A stretch of 64,000 nucleotides of DNA from JAHFTY01 sp964584785 (lineage in GTDB: Bacteria; Acidobacteriota; Terriglobia; 20CM-2-55-15): contig CAZPBY010000023.1 of the NCBI GenBank assembly GCA_964584785.1, forward strand, positions 28,348 to 92,347, written 5' to 3'. A model generated the notes under the pieces. That model saw only the letters and a program-made list of their open reading frames with translations. It did not search any database and was not told the DNA's origin. This document shows positions 52,111-61,139 of this stretch, in pieces; the first letter of the stretch is position 1; every line of letters starts with the position of its first letter. The position numbers and the translations under genes were made by a program.

Positions 52111-53820
52111 TTAGTCGCGGCCTGTTCCATCCAGGAATGCGCGCAGACGGCGGCTGCGGCTTGGATGGCGCAGCTTGCGAAGCGCCTTGGCTTCGATTTG
52201 CCGGATACGTTCTCGAGTGACGGCGAAATTCTGGCCGACCTCTTCGAGGGTGTGTTCGGTACCGTCTTCGAGTCCGAAACGCATCTTAATGACGCGTTCT
52301 TCACGCGGCGTCAGCGTGTTCAGAACCTGTTCGGTCATTTCCTTTAAATTAATGTTGATGACCGCATCGGCCGGCGAGACCACGCCTCGATCTTCAATGA
52401 AGTCGCCAAGGTGGGAATCTTCTTCTTCACCGATCGGCGTCTCCAGCGAGATGGGTTCCTGCGCGATCTTCAAAACCTTACGCACCTTCGAAACGGGAAT
52501 ATCCATCCGCTTCGCGATTTCTTCGCTGGTCGGCTCGCGCCCCAGCTCCTGCACCAGCGCGCGCGACGTCCGGATGAGTTTGTTGATGGTTTCGATCATA
52601 TGCACCGGTATTCGGATCGTTCGCGCCTGATCGGCGATGGCGCGAGTGATCGCCTGGCGAATCCACCACGTCGCGTACGTCGAAAACTTGTACCCGCGCC
52701 TGTATTCGAATTTGTCCACGGCCTTCATGAGACCGATGTTTCCTTCCTGAATCAAGTCGAGGAACTGCAGGCCGCGGTTTGTGTATTTCTTGGCGATGGA
52801 AACGACGAGCCGAAGGTTGGCTTCAACCAGTTCGCGTTTCGCAATCTCCGCCTGAACCTGGCCCTGCATCATCGTCTGCGTCGTGCGGCGCAATTCGAGA
52901 GCCGTGGACCGCGCTTCGGTTTCGATTTCGCCGATCTTCCCCTTAACAGCCTTGATGTCCTTCTGAATGTTCTTTCGATATTCCTTCTTGGTGTGATCGG
53001 CCTTTCGCTCGAGCCGGTTCAATTCCTGCTCAAGTGGACGCAGCCGGTCGACCGTCTCCTTCATGACCGACATCAGCTGCATCTTTTCCAGGTTCGAAAA
53101 CTCGAGCGACCGCACCAGTTTCGAAAGCTCCACACGCGTTCGCCCGAGATTCCAGCGAGCGCGGCGGTAAGGTCCCTTCTTCGCTTTGGACATTCCCTCG
53201 AATTTGGTGCGCAGCTGATTGACCTTTTTGTAAGTTTTCGCGATCTGTTCGATGATGCCGAGCGTTTCTCCGAGTTTGTCTTCGATCTTCTCATCGGTCA
53301 GTTCTTCGTCGCTGAACTGGATGATGTCCTTGATGATGGTTGGATCGTTCAGCAGTTCTTCGCCGAGCGAAATGATTTCGCGCACAATGACCGGAGATCG
53401 CGACAACGATTTCAACACCGTCAACTGGCCGCGCTCGATTCGTTTTGCGATCTCAACTTCACCGTCACGTGTGAGCAGTGGAACGGTACCCATTTCGCGC
53501 AGGTACATGCGGACGGGGTCGTTCGTTTTCTCGAGCGCTCCTGGCGTGAGATCCAGTTCGACGTCCCCTTCGGGTACTTCGCCTTTAAAATCCTTTTCGC
53601 CGGGGATTTTGTCGAGTCCCGCAAAACCCTGGTCTTCGGTATCTATAACTTCGATGCCGGCTGTGCCGAATGCGGAGAACAGATCATCCAGGTCTTCAGC
53701 CGAGGAACTGATTTCGGGCGGAAGGAGATCGCTGACTTCATCGTAAAGGAGGTAGCCCTTCTCCTTACCGATATCGATCAGTTTCTGCACCTCGTCCGTA
53801 TACTTGTCTTCGATTGCCAA
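52111..53820 (-). CDS. rpoD: Primary RNA polymerase sigma factor RpoD
   Basis: 569 residues. Region 1.2 DPVRMYLREMGTVPLLTRDGE; region 2 GLQFLDLIQEGNIGLMKAVDKFEYRRGYKFSTYATWWIRQAITRA; region 4.2 EEVGQNFAVTRERIRQIEAKALRKLRHP. It directs core polymerase to housekeeping promoters such as those proposed here. TTG start at 53820 follows TTTTAGGAG with 6-nt spacing. Downstream of dnaG on the same strand (64 bp), the classic dnaG-rpoD arrangement without rpsU. Confidence 0.97.
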   Translation of the reverse strand: MAIEDKYTDEVQKLIDIGKEKGYLLYDEVSDLLPPEISSSAEDLDDLFSAFGTAGIEVIDTEDQGFAGLDKIPGEKDFKGEVPEGDVELDLTPGALEKTNDPVRMYLREMGTVPLLTRDGEVEIAKRIERGQLTVLKSLSRSPVIVREIISLGEELLNDPTIIKDIIQFSDEELTDEKIEDKLGETLGIIEQIAKTYKKVNQLRTKFEGMSKAKKGPYRRARWNLGRTRVELSKLVRSLEFSNLEKMQLMSVMKETVDRLRPLEQELNRLERKADHTKKEYRKNIQKDIKAVKGKIGEIETEARSTALELRRTTQTMMQGQVQAEIAKRELVEANLRLVVSIAKKYTNRGLQFLDLIQEGNIGLMKAVDKFEYRRGYKFSTYATWWIRQAITRAIADQARTIRIPVHMIETINKLIRTSRALVQELGREPTSEEIAKRMDIPVSKVRKVLKIAQEPISLETPIGEEEDSHLGDFIEDRGVVSPADAVININLKEMTEQVLNTLTPREERVIKMRFGLEDGTEHTLEEVGQNFAVTRERIRQIEAKALRKLRHPSRSRRLRAFLDGTGRD

Positions 53821-53884
53821 TTTCGTCTCCTAAAATGAGATAACTGCCATAGATTTCAACCAATAAGCCTGCGCCGGCTGCATT

Positions 53885-55627
53885 TCAAGCCTTTAATGCT
53901 TTGAGTTCCATGGGGAGCTTGGACTTCCGGGCTGCGATCTCCATCTGTTGTCTCACCAGTTCAATGGGCGCCCCCCCGGAGCCGTACTGTTTGAGTTGTT
54001 CACGGATCTCCCTCTCTTTTTTGACGAGGTGAGCATCGTAGAGTTGCGCTATGGAAGCCAAAGCCTGTTCGGCAGTGACGCGTCCAAACGGCTCGAAAAC
54101 TGCCGCCCGAACCTGGCGCTGCAGTTCCTCATCGGATAGAGCCCCCAGGACATCCTCAATGTTTCCTTCGGGGTTCTGAACAAGTCCGGTAATGACCGGA
54201 AAACTCCAGGCCTGGGCCAGGAAGTCCGAACTCAAAAACGGTTCCACGTTCCGGCCAACCGACCGGTCTTGCAACAGAGCATGGATCAACTGTTTCTCGG
54301 AATCGCTTAAGTTCTGCTTCAACGTCAGTCTGGCGTCCACAGTCGCGGGTTTCCTCGCGGGATGCCGGCGCCCCGGCGTCATTTCCAACTGCTCAAAAAG
54401 TATGGCTTCCGGCACTTTGAACCCTTCGGCGACGGCCTTGGCAACCTCGAGGCGTTCGACTTGATCCTGGATTTTAGCGACGCACTGCACGACGTCTCGT
54501 ACGGCATCCGCCTTCATCGCCGGATTATCCAAATCGTATCGTTTGGAGCCTTCCGTCATAAGGTACTGCCAAAAGTATGGAGCGTCGGAAATCAACTTTT
54601 CGTACACGTTACGTCCATGTTTTCTAACGAAATCGTCCGGATCCAACCGTTCCGGCAAGTGCAGAATTCGAATCCGCAGCCCTTTTCCAAGCAACAGATC
54701 GATGGATCGACGCATTGCATTCTGGCCCGCGGCATCCGGGTCATAATTCATGACAACCTCCGGAACGTACCGGGCTATCAGCGCAACCTGTTGTTGCGTC
54801 AAGGCTGTACCGCACGACGCGACAACATTGCGGATCTCGTTTTGATGCAAGCTCAGACAATCAAAATACCCCTCTACAACAACCATCCGGCCTGACTTTT
54901 GCGCCGCCTCTCTCGCATAATGTACGCCGTACAGGACCGACGATTTGGAGTACAGCGATGTTTCAGGCGAATTCAAATACTTCGGCTCGGAATCGCCGAG
55001 CGCCCTGCCTCCGAAAGCAATTGGCTTGCCGCGTTCGTTCCAGATTGGAAACATCAACCGATGTCGAAAGCGGTCGTAAACCTCGCCCTTGTCGTTCTTC
55101 AGAAAGAGGCCGGTGCCGACCGGCTCTTCAGGCTTCAATACCGCAAGGAGTCCGGAAGGAGGCGCATAACCAAGCTGGAATTGCTCAATGAACTCCGCCT
55201 TGATCTCCCGCTTCTGAAGAACGGAACGCGCCGGCTCTGCAGATGAAGTTGAAAGCGCCTTATGAAAGTACGCCACGGCCCTTTCGTTGGTTTCAGTGAG
55301 GTGCTTCCGTTCTTCACTCTTTCGATCGTTTCCGCTTGTGTGCGATGGGACGGCAATGCCGAACTTGTCGGCGACGATCTGAAGAGCCTCAGGAAACGTC
55401 ACGTTCTCGATTTTCATCACGAAAGTGAAAACGTCACCCCCAACTCCACAACCGAAACAATGAAAACTTTGTCGGTCCCGATGAACTGAAAACGAAGGTG
55501 TTTTTTCGGAATGGAAGGGACACAGCGCTTTGAGAGCGCTCCCCGCACCCTTCAGCGTCAGTCCGTACTCTGATATCACTCTAACAATGTCGGCAGAGTT
55601 GCGGACGGTCTCGGCGAAATTCTTCAT
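53885..55627 (-). CDS. dnaG: DNA primase
   Basis: 580 residues. N-terminal zinc finger CPFHSEKTPSFSV...FHCFGCGVGGD (residues ~35-65), TOPRIM acidic motifs VVVEGYFDCLSL and NYDPDAAGQNAM. It makes the RNA primers for replication. AAAGG precedes ATG 55627. Forms a unit with rpoD. Confidence 0.96.
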   Translation of the reverse strand: MKNFAETVRNSADIVRVISEYGLTLKGAGSALKALCPFHSEKTPSFSVHRDRQSFHCFGCGVGGDVFTFVMKIENVTFPEALQIVADKFGIAVPSHTSGNDRKSEERKHLTETNERAVAYFHKALSTSSAEPARSVLQKREIKAEFIEQFQLGYAPPSGLLAVLKPEEPVGTGLFLKNDKGEVYDRFRHRLMFPIWNERGKPIAFGGRALGDSEPKYLNSPETSLYSKSSVLYGVHYAREAAQKSGRMVVVEGYFDCLSLHQNEIRNVVASCGTALTQQQVALIARYVPEVVMNYDPDAAGQNAMRRSIDLLLGKGLRIRILHLPERLDPDDFVRKHGRNVYEKLISDAPYFWQYLMTEGSKRYDLDNPAMKADAVRDVVQCVAKIQDQVERLEVAKAVAEGFKVPEAILFEQLEMTPGRRHPARKPATVDARLTLKQNLSDSEKQLIHALLQDRSVGRNVEPFLSSDFLAQAWSFPVITGLVQNPEGNIEDVLGALSDEELQRQVRAAVFEPFGRVTAEQALASIAQLYDAHLVKKEREIREQLKQYGSGGAPIELVRQQMEIAARKSKLPMELKALKA

Positions 55628-55664
55628 TTGCCTTTCGCGGGGATCGAAAAAACGAAATCAGGTA

Positions 55665-55693
55665 ATCTATATGTTTTTAAACAAAATTATCAA
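55665..55693 (-). promoter_or_regulatory. Possible promoter of dnaG-rpoD
   Basis: Minus-strand TTGATA (55693-55688), then 15-17 nt of AT-rich spacer, then TATAGA/TAGATT (55672-55665). Leader of ~30 nt carrying AAAGG. Confidence 0.35.
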
Positions 55694-55727
55694 GACATTA
55701 ATGCGGGCGCGAACACACTAGAGTGCG

Positions 55728-56396
55728 TCAGTTTTCGCGAACGACGGCCGCCGCGGGCGCATACGCTCGCGACTCCTCGCGGCGGGCGCTGACCCACTTC
55801 CACATACGGTATCCGAGCAACAAAGCCAGGACCATGCCATAGCGAATCGGATTCGTGGTGTCCAGCTTTACCAGCCAGTAGTAATGCACTACCGCCGCCA
55901 TGCCGGTGATATAGATCAACCGGTGCAGCATCTGCCAGCGTTTGCCGCCCAGCCTGCCGATCCATTTTCGGGTTGAAGTGACCGCCAGCGGCGCCATCAA
56001 AACAAAAGCCGTGAAACCCGCTGTGATAAATGGACGTTTCGGGATGTCTGTAATGGTTTCGTGGAAATCCAGCCCTCGGTCCAGCCAGATGTAGGTGATG
56101 AAATGCAGTGTTCCATAGAAAAATGCGAAGAGCCCGGTCATCCTCCGGAAACGCGTGACGCTCTGCCATCCGGTAATCTTCCGGATTGGTGTGATCGCCA
56201 GCGTGATCAGAATGAACCGAAGGGTCCAGCTGCCGGTTCCATTCGTAATGTCGGAAACCGGATTCGCACTGAGTTGTCCTGTGGAAGCCCAATACAGTAA
56301 TAACGTTAGAGGCGTCAAACACGCCAGAAAGACCACAGGTTTCGCGATCCACCATTTCCAACGACCTTTTGCCATAAACCGCATCCATTCTCGCAT
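55728..56396 (-). CDS. msrQ: MsrQ/YedZ-type heme-binding membrane subunit
   Basis: 222 residues and six membrane helices of the ferric-reductase-like fold. Heme-ligating histidines lie in FYGTLHFITYIW, QMLHRLIYI and AVVHYYWL. MsrQ passes electrons to the periplasmic methionine-sulfoxide reductase MsrP, whose gene is not in this window. Start choices are 56396 (MREW), 56384 and 56375; the longest is given. An overlapping frame to 55690 is a shadow. Confidence 0.88.
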   Translation of the reverse strand: MREWMRFMAKGRWKWWIAKPVVFLACLTPLTLLLYWASTGQLSANPVSDITNGTGSWTLRFILITLAITPIRKITGWQSVTRFRRMTGLFAFFYGTLHFITYIWLDRGLDFHETITDIPKRPFITAGFTAFVLMAPLAVTSTRKWIGRLGGKRWQMLHRLIYITGMAAVVHYYWLVKLDTTNPIRYGMVLALLLGYRMWKWVSARREESRAYAPAAAVVREN

Positions 56397-56590
56397 AGAC
56401 GATGTCGCAAATTAGTCTCGGTTTACGCGATTTCGTTACAGCTTGTGTCAGAGGGAGGCGCCATCTTGGTTTCGAGCCGCACTAAATCCGTCGAGAGTGT
56501 GTCTTTCGACTCGGCGAATTTCCGACAGTGTCTCGCGGCGGGAACCGTCGATCCGCCCCGATAGCTCCCGATAATGACCATCTACTTTCG

Positions 56591-56619
56591 TTGCCGCTCG
56601 CATCGGCTGCTGGTACGAT
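56591..56619 (+). promoter_or_regulatory. Sigma70-type promoter, predicted leaderless, for the D-aminoacylase-like gene
   Basis: TTGCCG (56591-56596), exactly 17 nt, TACGAT (56614-56619), then 6 nt to ATG 56626. No Shine-Dalgarno. Confidence 0.45.
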
Positions 56620-56625
56620 CGCGAA

Positions 56626-58323
56626 ATGATCTCCTCACCATTTCGCTCGTCGAGTGCCGCGGTGGTTTCGGCAGTATTGATTGCCGTTGTGCTTTTGAGC
56701 GCGCAATCCGGTCAATTCGATGTGTTGATCCGCAACGGCCGTATTGTCGATGGAACGGGCGCCCCATGGTTTCGTGGTGATGTGGCGGTCAACGGCGATC
56801 GGATCGTCGCGGTCGGTCCGCTCCCTGGCGCGACCGCGCGCCTCACGATCGACGCGACGGATCTCACCGTCGCTCCAGGTTTCATCGATCTTCTGGGACA
56901 ATCCGAATTCAGCATCCTCGTCGATGGACGCGCCGCCAGCAAAATCCTCCAAGGTGTCACTACAGAGATCACTGGCGAAGGAAGCTCGATCGCGCCGGTC
57001 AATGATCTCCTGATCGACGAGATGAAGTCGCGGGCGGAACACTTCGGCGTCCCGCTGGGCTGGCACACGTTGACGGATTATTTCCATCGACTCGAAACCA
57101 CCTCGCAGCCGGCCATCAATCTCGGAACGTTTGTTGGTGCCGGCGGAATCCGGAATTACGTGATCGGCAAGGATGATCGTCCAGCCACTCCCGCAGAACT
57201 TGATCAGATGAAGCAACTCGTTTCCCAGGCGATGGAAGACGGCGCGCTCGGCCTCAGTACGTCGCTTCAATACGTTCCGGATCGATTTGCGTCAACCGAT
57301 GAAATCGTCGAACTTGCGAAAGTCGCGTCGCGTTACGGCGGGGTTTACTTCACGCATCAACGGTCCGAAAGCGGCCGCATATACGAGTCTCTCGACGAGA
57401 TTTTCAACATCTCGGAGAAGGCCGCCATCCCCGCGGAGATCTGGCATCTCAAGACCGCGTACAAAGCCAACTGGGGAAAGATGCCCGAAGTGCTGCGTCG
57501 CATTGAAGCAGCGCGGTCACGCGGCCTCGACGTAACCGCGAACATGTATCCATACAATCGCGCGTCCAACGGGCTGGATGCGTGTTTGCCGCTGTGGGTA
57601 CGGGAAGGCGGTCTCGAGAAGATGCTCGCCCGATTGAAGGATCCCGCTAAGCGCGAACGCATCAAGAAAGATATGGACGACCGCGCGCCCGCAACCTGGG
57701 AGAACCAGTGGTACGGTTCGGGCGGCGGCGATGGCGTGATGCTGTCTTCTGTGCTGAATCCCGAGCTTCGTAAGTACGAAGGGATGACGCTGACGCAGAT
57801 CGGAAAATCGATGAGCAAAGATCCTCGTGACGCGGTCATGGATCTCGTTATCGCCGATCGAGGTGAAAGCAGCGTCATTATTTCGATCATGAATGATGAC
57901 GATGTGAAGGCCTGCCTCAAGCATCCTCTCGTCGGTGTGGGTACCGACTCCGAAGCTCGAGCGGAAGACGGCAAAATGTCCGAATCCAAATCGCATCCTC
58001 GGGCTTGGGGTTCATTTCCGCGGATTCTCGGCAAGTATGTCCGTGACGAACATCTTCTGCCCCTCGAAGAAGCTGTCCGGAAGATGACTTCCAAAGCCGC
58101 TGCACGTGTGCGCGTCACGGATCGTGGTGTGCTGCGGCCGGGCATGATGGCGGATATTACGATCTTCGACGCGGCCAGGATTCACGACGTAGCGACATTC
58201 GAGGATCCGAAACATTACTCCGTCGGCGTCGTTCACGTTTTCGTCAACGGTCAGCGCGTCGTCGCGGACGGAGCAATCACGAATGCGCGTCCGGGACGGC
58301 CGATCCGAGGCCGCAGAAGTTGA
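56626..58323 (+). CDS. Secreted amidohydrolase, N-acyl-D-amino-acid deacylase-like
   Basis: 565 residues with signal peptide (to ~QSGQ). The fold matches D-aminoacylases: DVLIRNGRIVDGTGAPWFRGDVAV, YFTHQRSES and IWHLKTAYKANWGK (metal histidines), VGTDSEAR (Asp). However, the usual PGFIDxHxH is PGFIDLLGQSE, and the metal-ligand Cys is replaced in TEITGEGSS, so one metal site is altered. Substrate is therefore uncertain. The gene stop overlaps the methyltransferase TTG start. It fits the D-amino acid/hydantoin theme of the 25-31 kb region. Confidence 0.78.
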   Translation: MISSPFRSSSAAVVSAVLIAVVLLSAQSGQFDVLIRNGRIVDGTGAPWFRGDVAVNGDRIVAVGPLPGATARLTIDATDLTVAPGFIDLLGQSEFSILVDGRAASKILQGVTTEITGEGSSIAPVNDLLIDEMKSRAEHFGVPLGWHTLTDYFHRLETTSQPAINLGTFVGAGGIRNYVIGKDDRPATPAELDQMKQLVSQAMEDGALGLSTSLQYVPDRFASTDEIVELAKVASRYGGVYFTHQRSESGRIYESLDEIFNISEKAAIPAEIWHLKTAYKANWGKMPEVLRRIEAARSRGLDVTANMYPYNRASNGLDACLPLWVREGGLEKMLARLKDPAKRERIKKDMDDRAPATWENQWYGSGGGDGVMLSSVLNPELRKYEGMTLTQIGKSMSKDPRDAVMDLVIADRGESSVIISIMNDDDVKACLKHPLVGVGTDSEARAEDGKMSESKSHPRAWGSFPRILGKYVRDEHLLPLEEAVRKMTSKAAARVRVTDRGVLRPGMMADITIFDAARIHDVATFEDPKHYSVGVVHVFVNGQRVVADGAITNARPGRPIRGRRS

Positions 58324-59006
58324 CGAAGCACGACTCAGCGTTATCCGGCGTTCGCGGGTCATACGATCGGTGGTCCGCAGTCTACGATCACGACGGCAAT
58401 CCGTTGCTGGCCCTGGAAGAACCGTACGTGCGAAGCGCCATCGGTGATGTTCAGGGTTTGCGAGTCCTCGAACTTGGCTGTGGTACGGGTCGGCACTCGT
58501 TGTGGATGGCGGCCGCAGGCGCGACGGTAACGGCGCTCGATTTTTCGGACGGCATGCTCGCGGCAGCGCGTCGAAAGCCGGGAGCGGACGACATTCGCTT
58601 CGTCTGCCAGGATGTGAATGAGCCGCTCGCTTTTCCCAGCCAGCACTTTGATCTCGTCGTGAGCTGTCTAGTTCTTGAACATGTTCGGGATCTCCGGGCA
58701 TTTTTCAACGAGGCGCGGCGAGTCGTAAGGCCCGGGGGCCGCGCGGTAGTCTCAGCAATGCATCCTGCGATGTTTCTTCGCGGCAGTCAGGCGCGTTTCA
58801 CCGATCCCGAATCCGGCGAAGTTGTCCAGCCCGGCAGCATCAACCACACCGTGGCCGACGTCGTCATGGCAACCTTGCACGCGGGGTTCGCCATCGACGA
58901 AATCATGGAAGACGCGCCGGATACTGCGCTGGCCAGGCGTTACCCGCGCGCCCTCAAATACGTCGATTGGCCGATGCTGCTGGCAATGCAGCTTCGAGTC
59001 ACGTGA
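58320..59006 (+). CDS. Class I SAM-dependent methyltransferase
   Basis: 228 residues. Motif I VLELGCGTGRHSLWMA binds SAM; CQDVNEPLAF and VVRPGGRAVVSAMHP are further family marks. Acceptor unknown. TTG start overlaps the preceding stop (TTGA). Before the IS66 insertion its stop lay 9 bp from the convergent mutT stop. Confidence 0.82.
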   Translation: MTKHDSALSGVRGSYDRWSAVYDHDGNPLLALEEPYVRSAIGDVQGLRVLELGCGTGRHSLWMAAAGATVTALDFSDGMLAAARRKPGADDIRFVCQDVNEPLAFPSQHFDLVVSCLVLEHVRDLRAFFNEARRVVRPGGRAVVSAMHPAMFLRGSQARFTDPESGEVVQPGSINHTVADVVMATLHAGFAIDEIMEDAPDTALARRYPRALKYVDWPMLLAMQLRVT

Positions 59007-59026
59007 TTTCAAAATTCAAGACGTCC

Positions 59027-59034
59027 CTTTCAGG
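59027..59034. repeat. Left target-site duplication of the IS66 element
   Basis: CTTTCAGG, identical to 61575-61582 on the other side; 8 bp is the IS66-family size. Confidence 0.92.
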
Positions 59035-59056
59035 GTAAGCGTTCGATTCCAACCGT
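59035..59056. repeat. Left terminal inverted repeat of the IS66 element
   Basis: Begins GTAAGCGTTCGATTCC; pairs with 61553-61574. Confidence 0.9.
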
Positions 59057-59093
59057 ATTGACGACTTGGCGGTAGTTGTAGTTGGTAAATCAT

Positions 59094-59122
59094 CGTGTCC
59101 ACGACTCGGCATCGTGGACACG
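59094..59122. repeat. Perfect hairpin in the left end of the IS66 element
   Basis: CGTGTCCACGA, 7-nt loop, TCGTGGACACG: an 11-bp perfect stem 20 bp after the tnpC stop. Around it are three direct repeats ACGACTTGG/ACGACTCGG (59061, 59101, 59120). Confidence 0.75.
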
Positions 59123-59141
59123 ACTTGGTAGTGTCAGTGAG

Positions 59142-60689
59142 TTAGTCGCGGGTAATGATGGGTAGACCGATGTTCCAGGGAAGTAAGTCCGCAATCCGAT
59201 GAATGGGATGATCAGCAAGACGAGTCAGGACGAGGGAGAGATAGGCTTCAGGATCGATACCATTGAGTTTGGCGGTACCGATGAGGCTATACATTGCCGC
59301 GGCTCTTTCACCGCCGGCATTCGATCCGGCGAACAAGTAGTTCTTTCGTCCGACTGCGACAGCGCGTAGAGCACGCTCCGCTGCGTTATTGTCGATTTCG
59401 AGCGCGCCATCATCGCAGAAACGCAGCAGCGCGGGCCAGCGACCGACTGTGTAATGGATCGCCGCCGAGACGTCGGACTTTCGCGAGAGTTTCGACAGGG
59501 ATTCCTTGAACCACGACTCCAGTGCTTCGAGCAGTGGCCGCGTCTTTTGATTGCGAACTTGTCGGCGCTCATCGGGGGGACGGCCGCGAATCTCTTTCTC
59601 GATTCCATATAACTGAGCGATGCGTTCCAGCGCTTCGGCGGCGATCGGTGATTGATGGGCTTCGACCAGATCGTGGAACTTGCGGCGACAATGGGCCCAG
59701 CAGGCCGCTTCGGTGATTCTGCCGGTCTCGTATAACCGGTTGAAACCGGCAAAGCCATCGGCTTGCAATGTCCCGTGGAACGTCTTCAGATGCCCTGCCG
59801 GGTGCTCACCCTTGCGGTCCGGCGAGTAAGCGAACCACACCGCAGGCGCGTCGCCGCTGCCGGCGGGGCGATCATCGCGAACATATGTCCACAAACGCCC
59901 GGTCTTCGTCTTGCCATTGCCTGGCGCCAACACCGGAACCGGAATGTCATCGCCGTGGAGCTTCCTGGCTTCAAGGACATAACGCTGGAGAGCCTGGACC
60001 AACGGCTCAAGTCCACGGCTCGCACCACCGACCCAATCCGCCAGTGTCGAACGCTCCAACTCCACGCCGAGCCGTTCGTAGATTTCCGATTGTCGATACA
60101 GTGGCAAGTGATCGGCATATTTACTGACCAGCACATGTGCCAACAAACCAGGCCCCGCCAGTCCACGATCGATGGGACGATTGGGAGCCGGTTCCTGAAC
60201 AATGCAGTCGCAGGCCTTGCAACTAAGTTTCGGGCGAACAATGCGGATGACTTTGAAGCGGGCCGGGACAAATTCGAGCATTTCAGAAACGTCTTCGCCT
60301 AGCGGCCCCAGCGCACCACCACAATCAGGGCAAGCCTCTTGCTTCGGCGTATGGGTGACGGTTTCACGCGGTAAGTCTGCAGGCAATGGACGGCGCCTCG
60401 GTTTGACGATTCTGGAGGGTGACAACGTCGCTGGCGTCGCCGTGGCCTCATTAGCGCTTCGCGTCGCTTCCAGATCCTCCAACTGCAATTCGAGCTGCTC
60501 GATCTGTCCTCTGAATCGCTCGGAGCTGGGACCGAACTTCATCCGCTGAAACTTCAAAATCAGCAGCTTTAGATTGTCGATCTCTTCATCCCGTGACGTC
60601 AGTTCCGTATGCTGCGACACCACCAGAGCCTTCAGGCTCTCGCTATCCAGCGTTTGAAGATCGGGCAATGTTCGCACACTCGACGCCAT
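59142..60689 (-). CDS. tnpC: IS66 family transposase TnpC
   Basis: 515 residues from ATG 60689 (a GTG at 60692 is just upstream). N-terminal leucine-zipper-like helix (TSRDEEIDNLKLLILKFQRM), zinc finger CPDCGG/CKACD, then the DDE core: LHGDDIPVPV (Asp), LQADGFAGFNR (Asp) and the Glu in NNAAERALR. It catalyses cut-and-paste-type transposition of this element. Intact. Confidence 0.95.
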   Translation of the reverse strand: MASSVRTLPDLQTLDSESLKALVVSQHTELTSRDEEIDNLKLLILKFQRMKFGPSSERFRGQIEQLELQLEDLEATRSANEATATPATLSPSRIVKPRRRPLPADLPRETVTHTPKQEACPDCGGALGPLGEDVSEMLEFVPARFKVIRIVRPKLSCKACDCIVQEPAPNRPIDRGLAGPGLLAHVLVSKYADHLPLYRQSEIYERLGVELERSTLADWVGGASRGLEPLVQALQRYVLEARKLHGDDIPVPVLAPGNGKTKTGRLWTYVRDDRPAGSGDAPAVWFAYSPDRKGEHPAGHLKTFHGTLQADGFAGFNRLYETGRITEAACWAHCRRKFHDLVEAHQSPIAAEALERIAQLYGIEKEIRGRPPDERRQVRNQKTRPLLEALESWFKESLSKLSRKSDVSAAIHYTVGRWPALLRFCDDGALEIDNNAAERALRAVAVGRKNYLFAGSNAGGERAAAMYSLIGTAKLNGIDPEAYLSLVLTRLADHPIHRIADLLPWNIGLPIITRD

Positions 60690-60791
60690 CACAAGAAGAA
60701 TGTCACCCGGATATGAGAGTGCAATAACAAAACACTCAACTGTTTATGTCATCGCGTTGGGTTTATCGCCTTATCGGTGACCACCCGGATC

Positions 60792-61139
60792 TTAAACGGA
60801 AAGTTCAGGCACGTGCGTTCGGATGGGATGACGCCAGTCGATGCCTTCCAGCAACATCGACAATTGTGCACCCGTTAATGAAACCGCGCCGCTCTCGAGT
60901 TTCGGCCAGATAAAGCGTCCACGCTCCAGGCGCTTTGCGAATAGGCATAGGCCGTCACCGTCCCACCATAGCAATTTGATCAGATCGCCGCGACGGCCAC
61001 GAAACACGAACACATGACCGGAGTGTGGATTTTGCTGCAGCACGACTTGGGCAATCGCGCTCAATCCCGTGAAGCCACGCCGGAGATCGGTCACCCCTGC
61101 CGCGATCCAGATCTTCGTCCCGGCTGGCAATGCGATCAT
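60792..61139 (-). CDS. tnpB: IS66 family accessory protein TnpB
   Basis: 115 residues from ATG 61139, overlapping the tnpA stop (ATGA). Typical features: TKIWIAAGVTDLRRGFTGLS, HVFVFRGRRGDLIKLLWWDGDG and KRLERGRF. Required for IS66 transposition in model elements; biochemical role unclear. Confidence 0.94.
   Translation of the reverse strand: MIALPAGTKIWIAAGVTDLRRGFTGLSAIAQVVLQQNPHSGHVFVFRGRRGDLIKLLWWDGDGLCLFAKRLERGRFIWPKLESGAVSLTGAQLSMLLEGIDWRHPIRTHVPELSV

Noticed and set aside
52411..53838. 475-codon plus-strand frame opposite rpoD
   Set aside because: Exact antisense of a conserved gene; long because of GC-biased third positions; no domain or start signal.
55690..56388. 232-codon minus-strand frame overlapping msrQ
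   Set aside because: Out-of-frame shadow; the other frame has the MsrQ helices and heme histidines.
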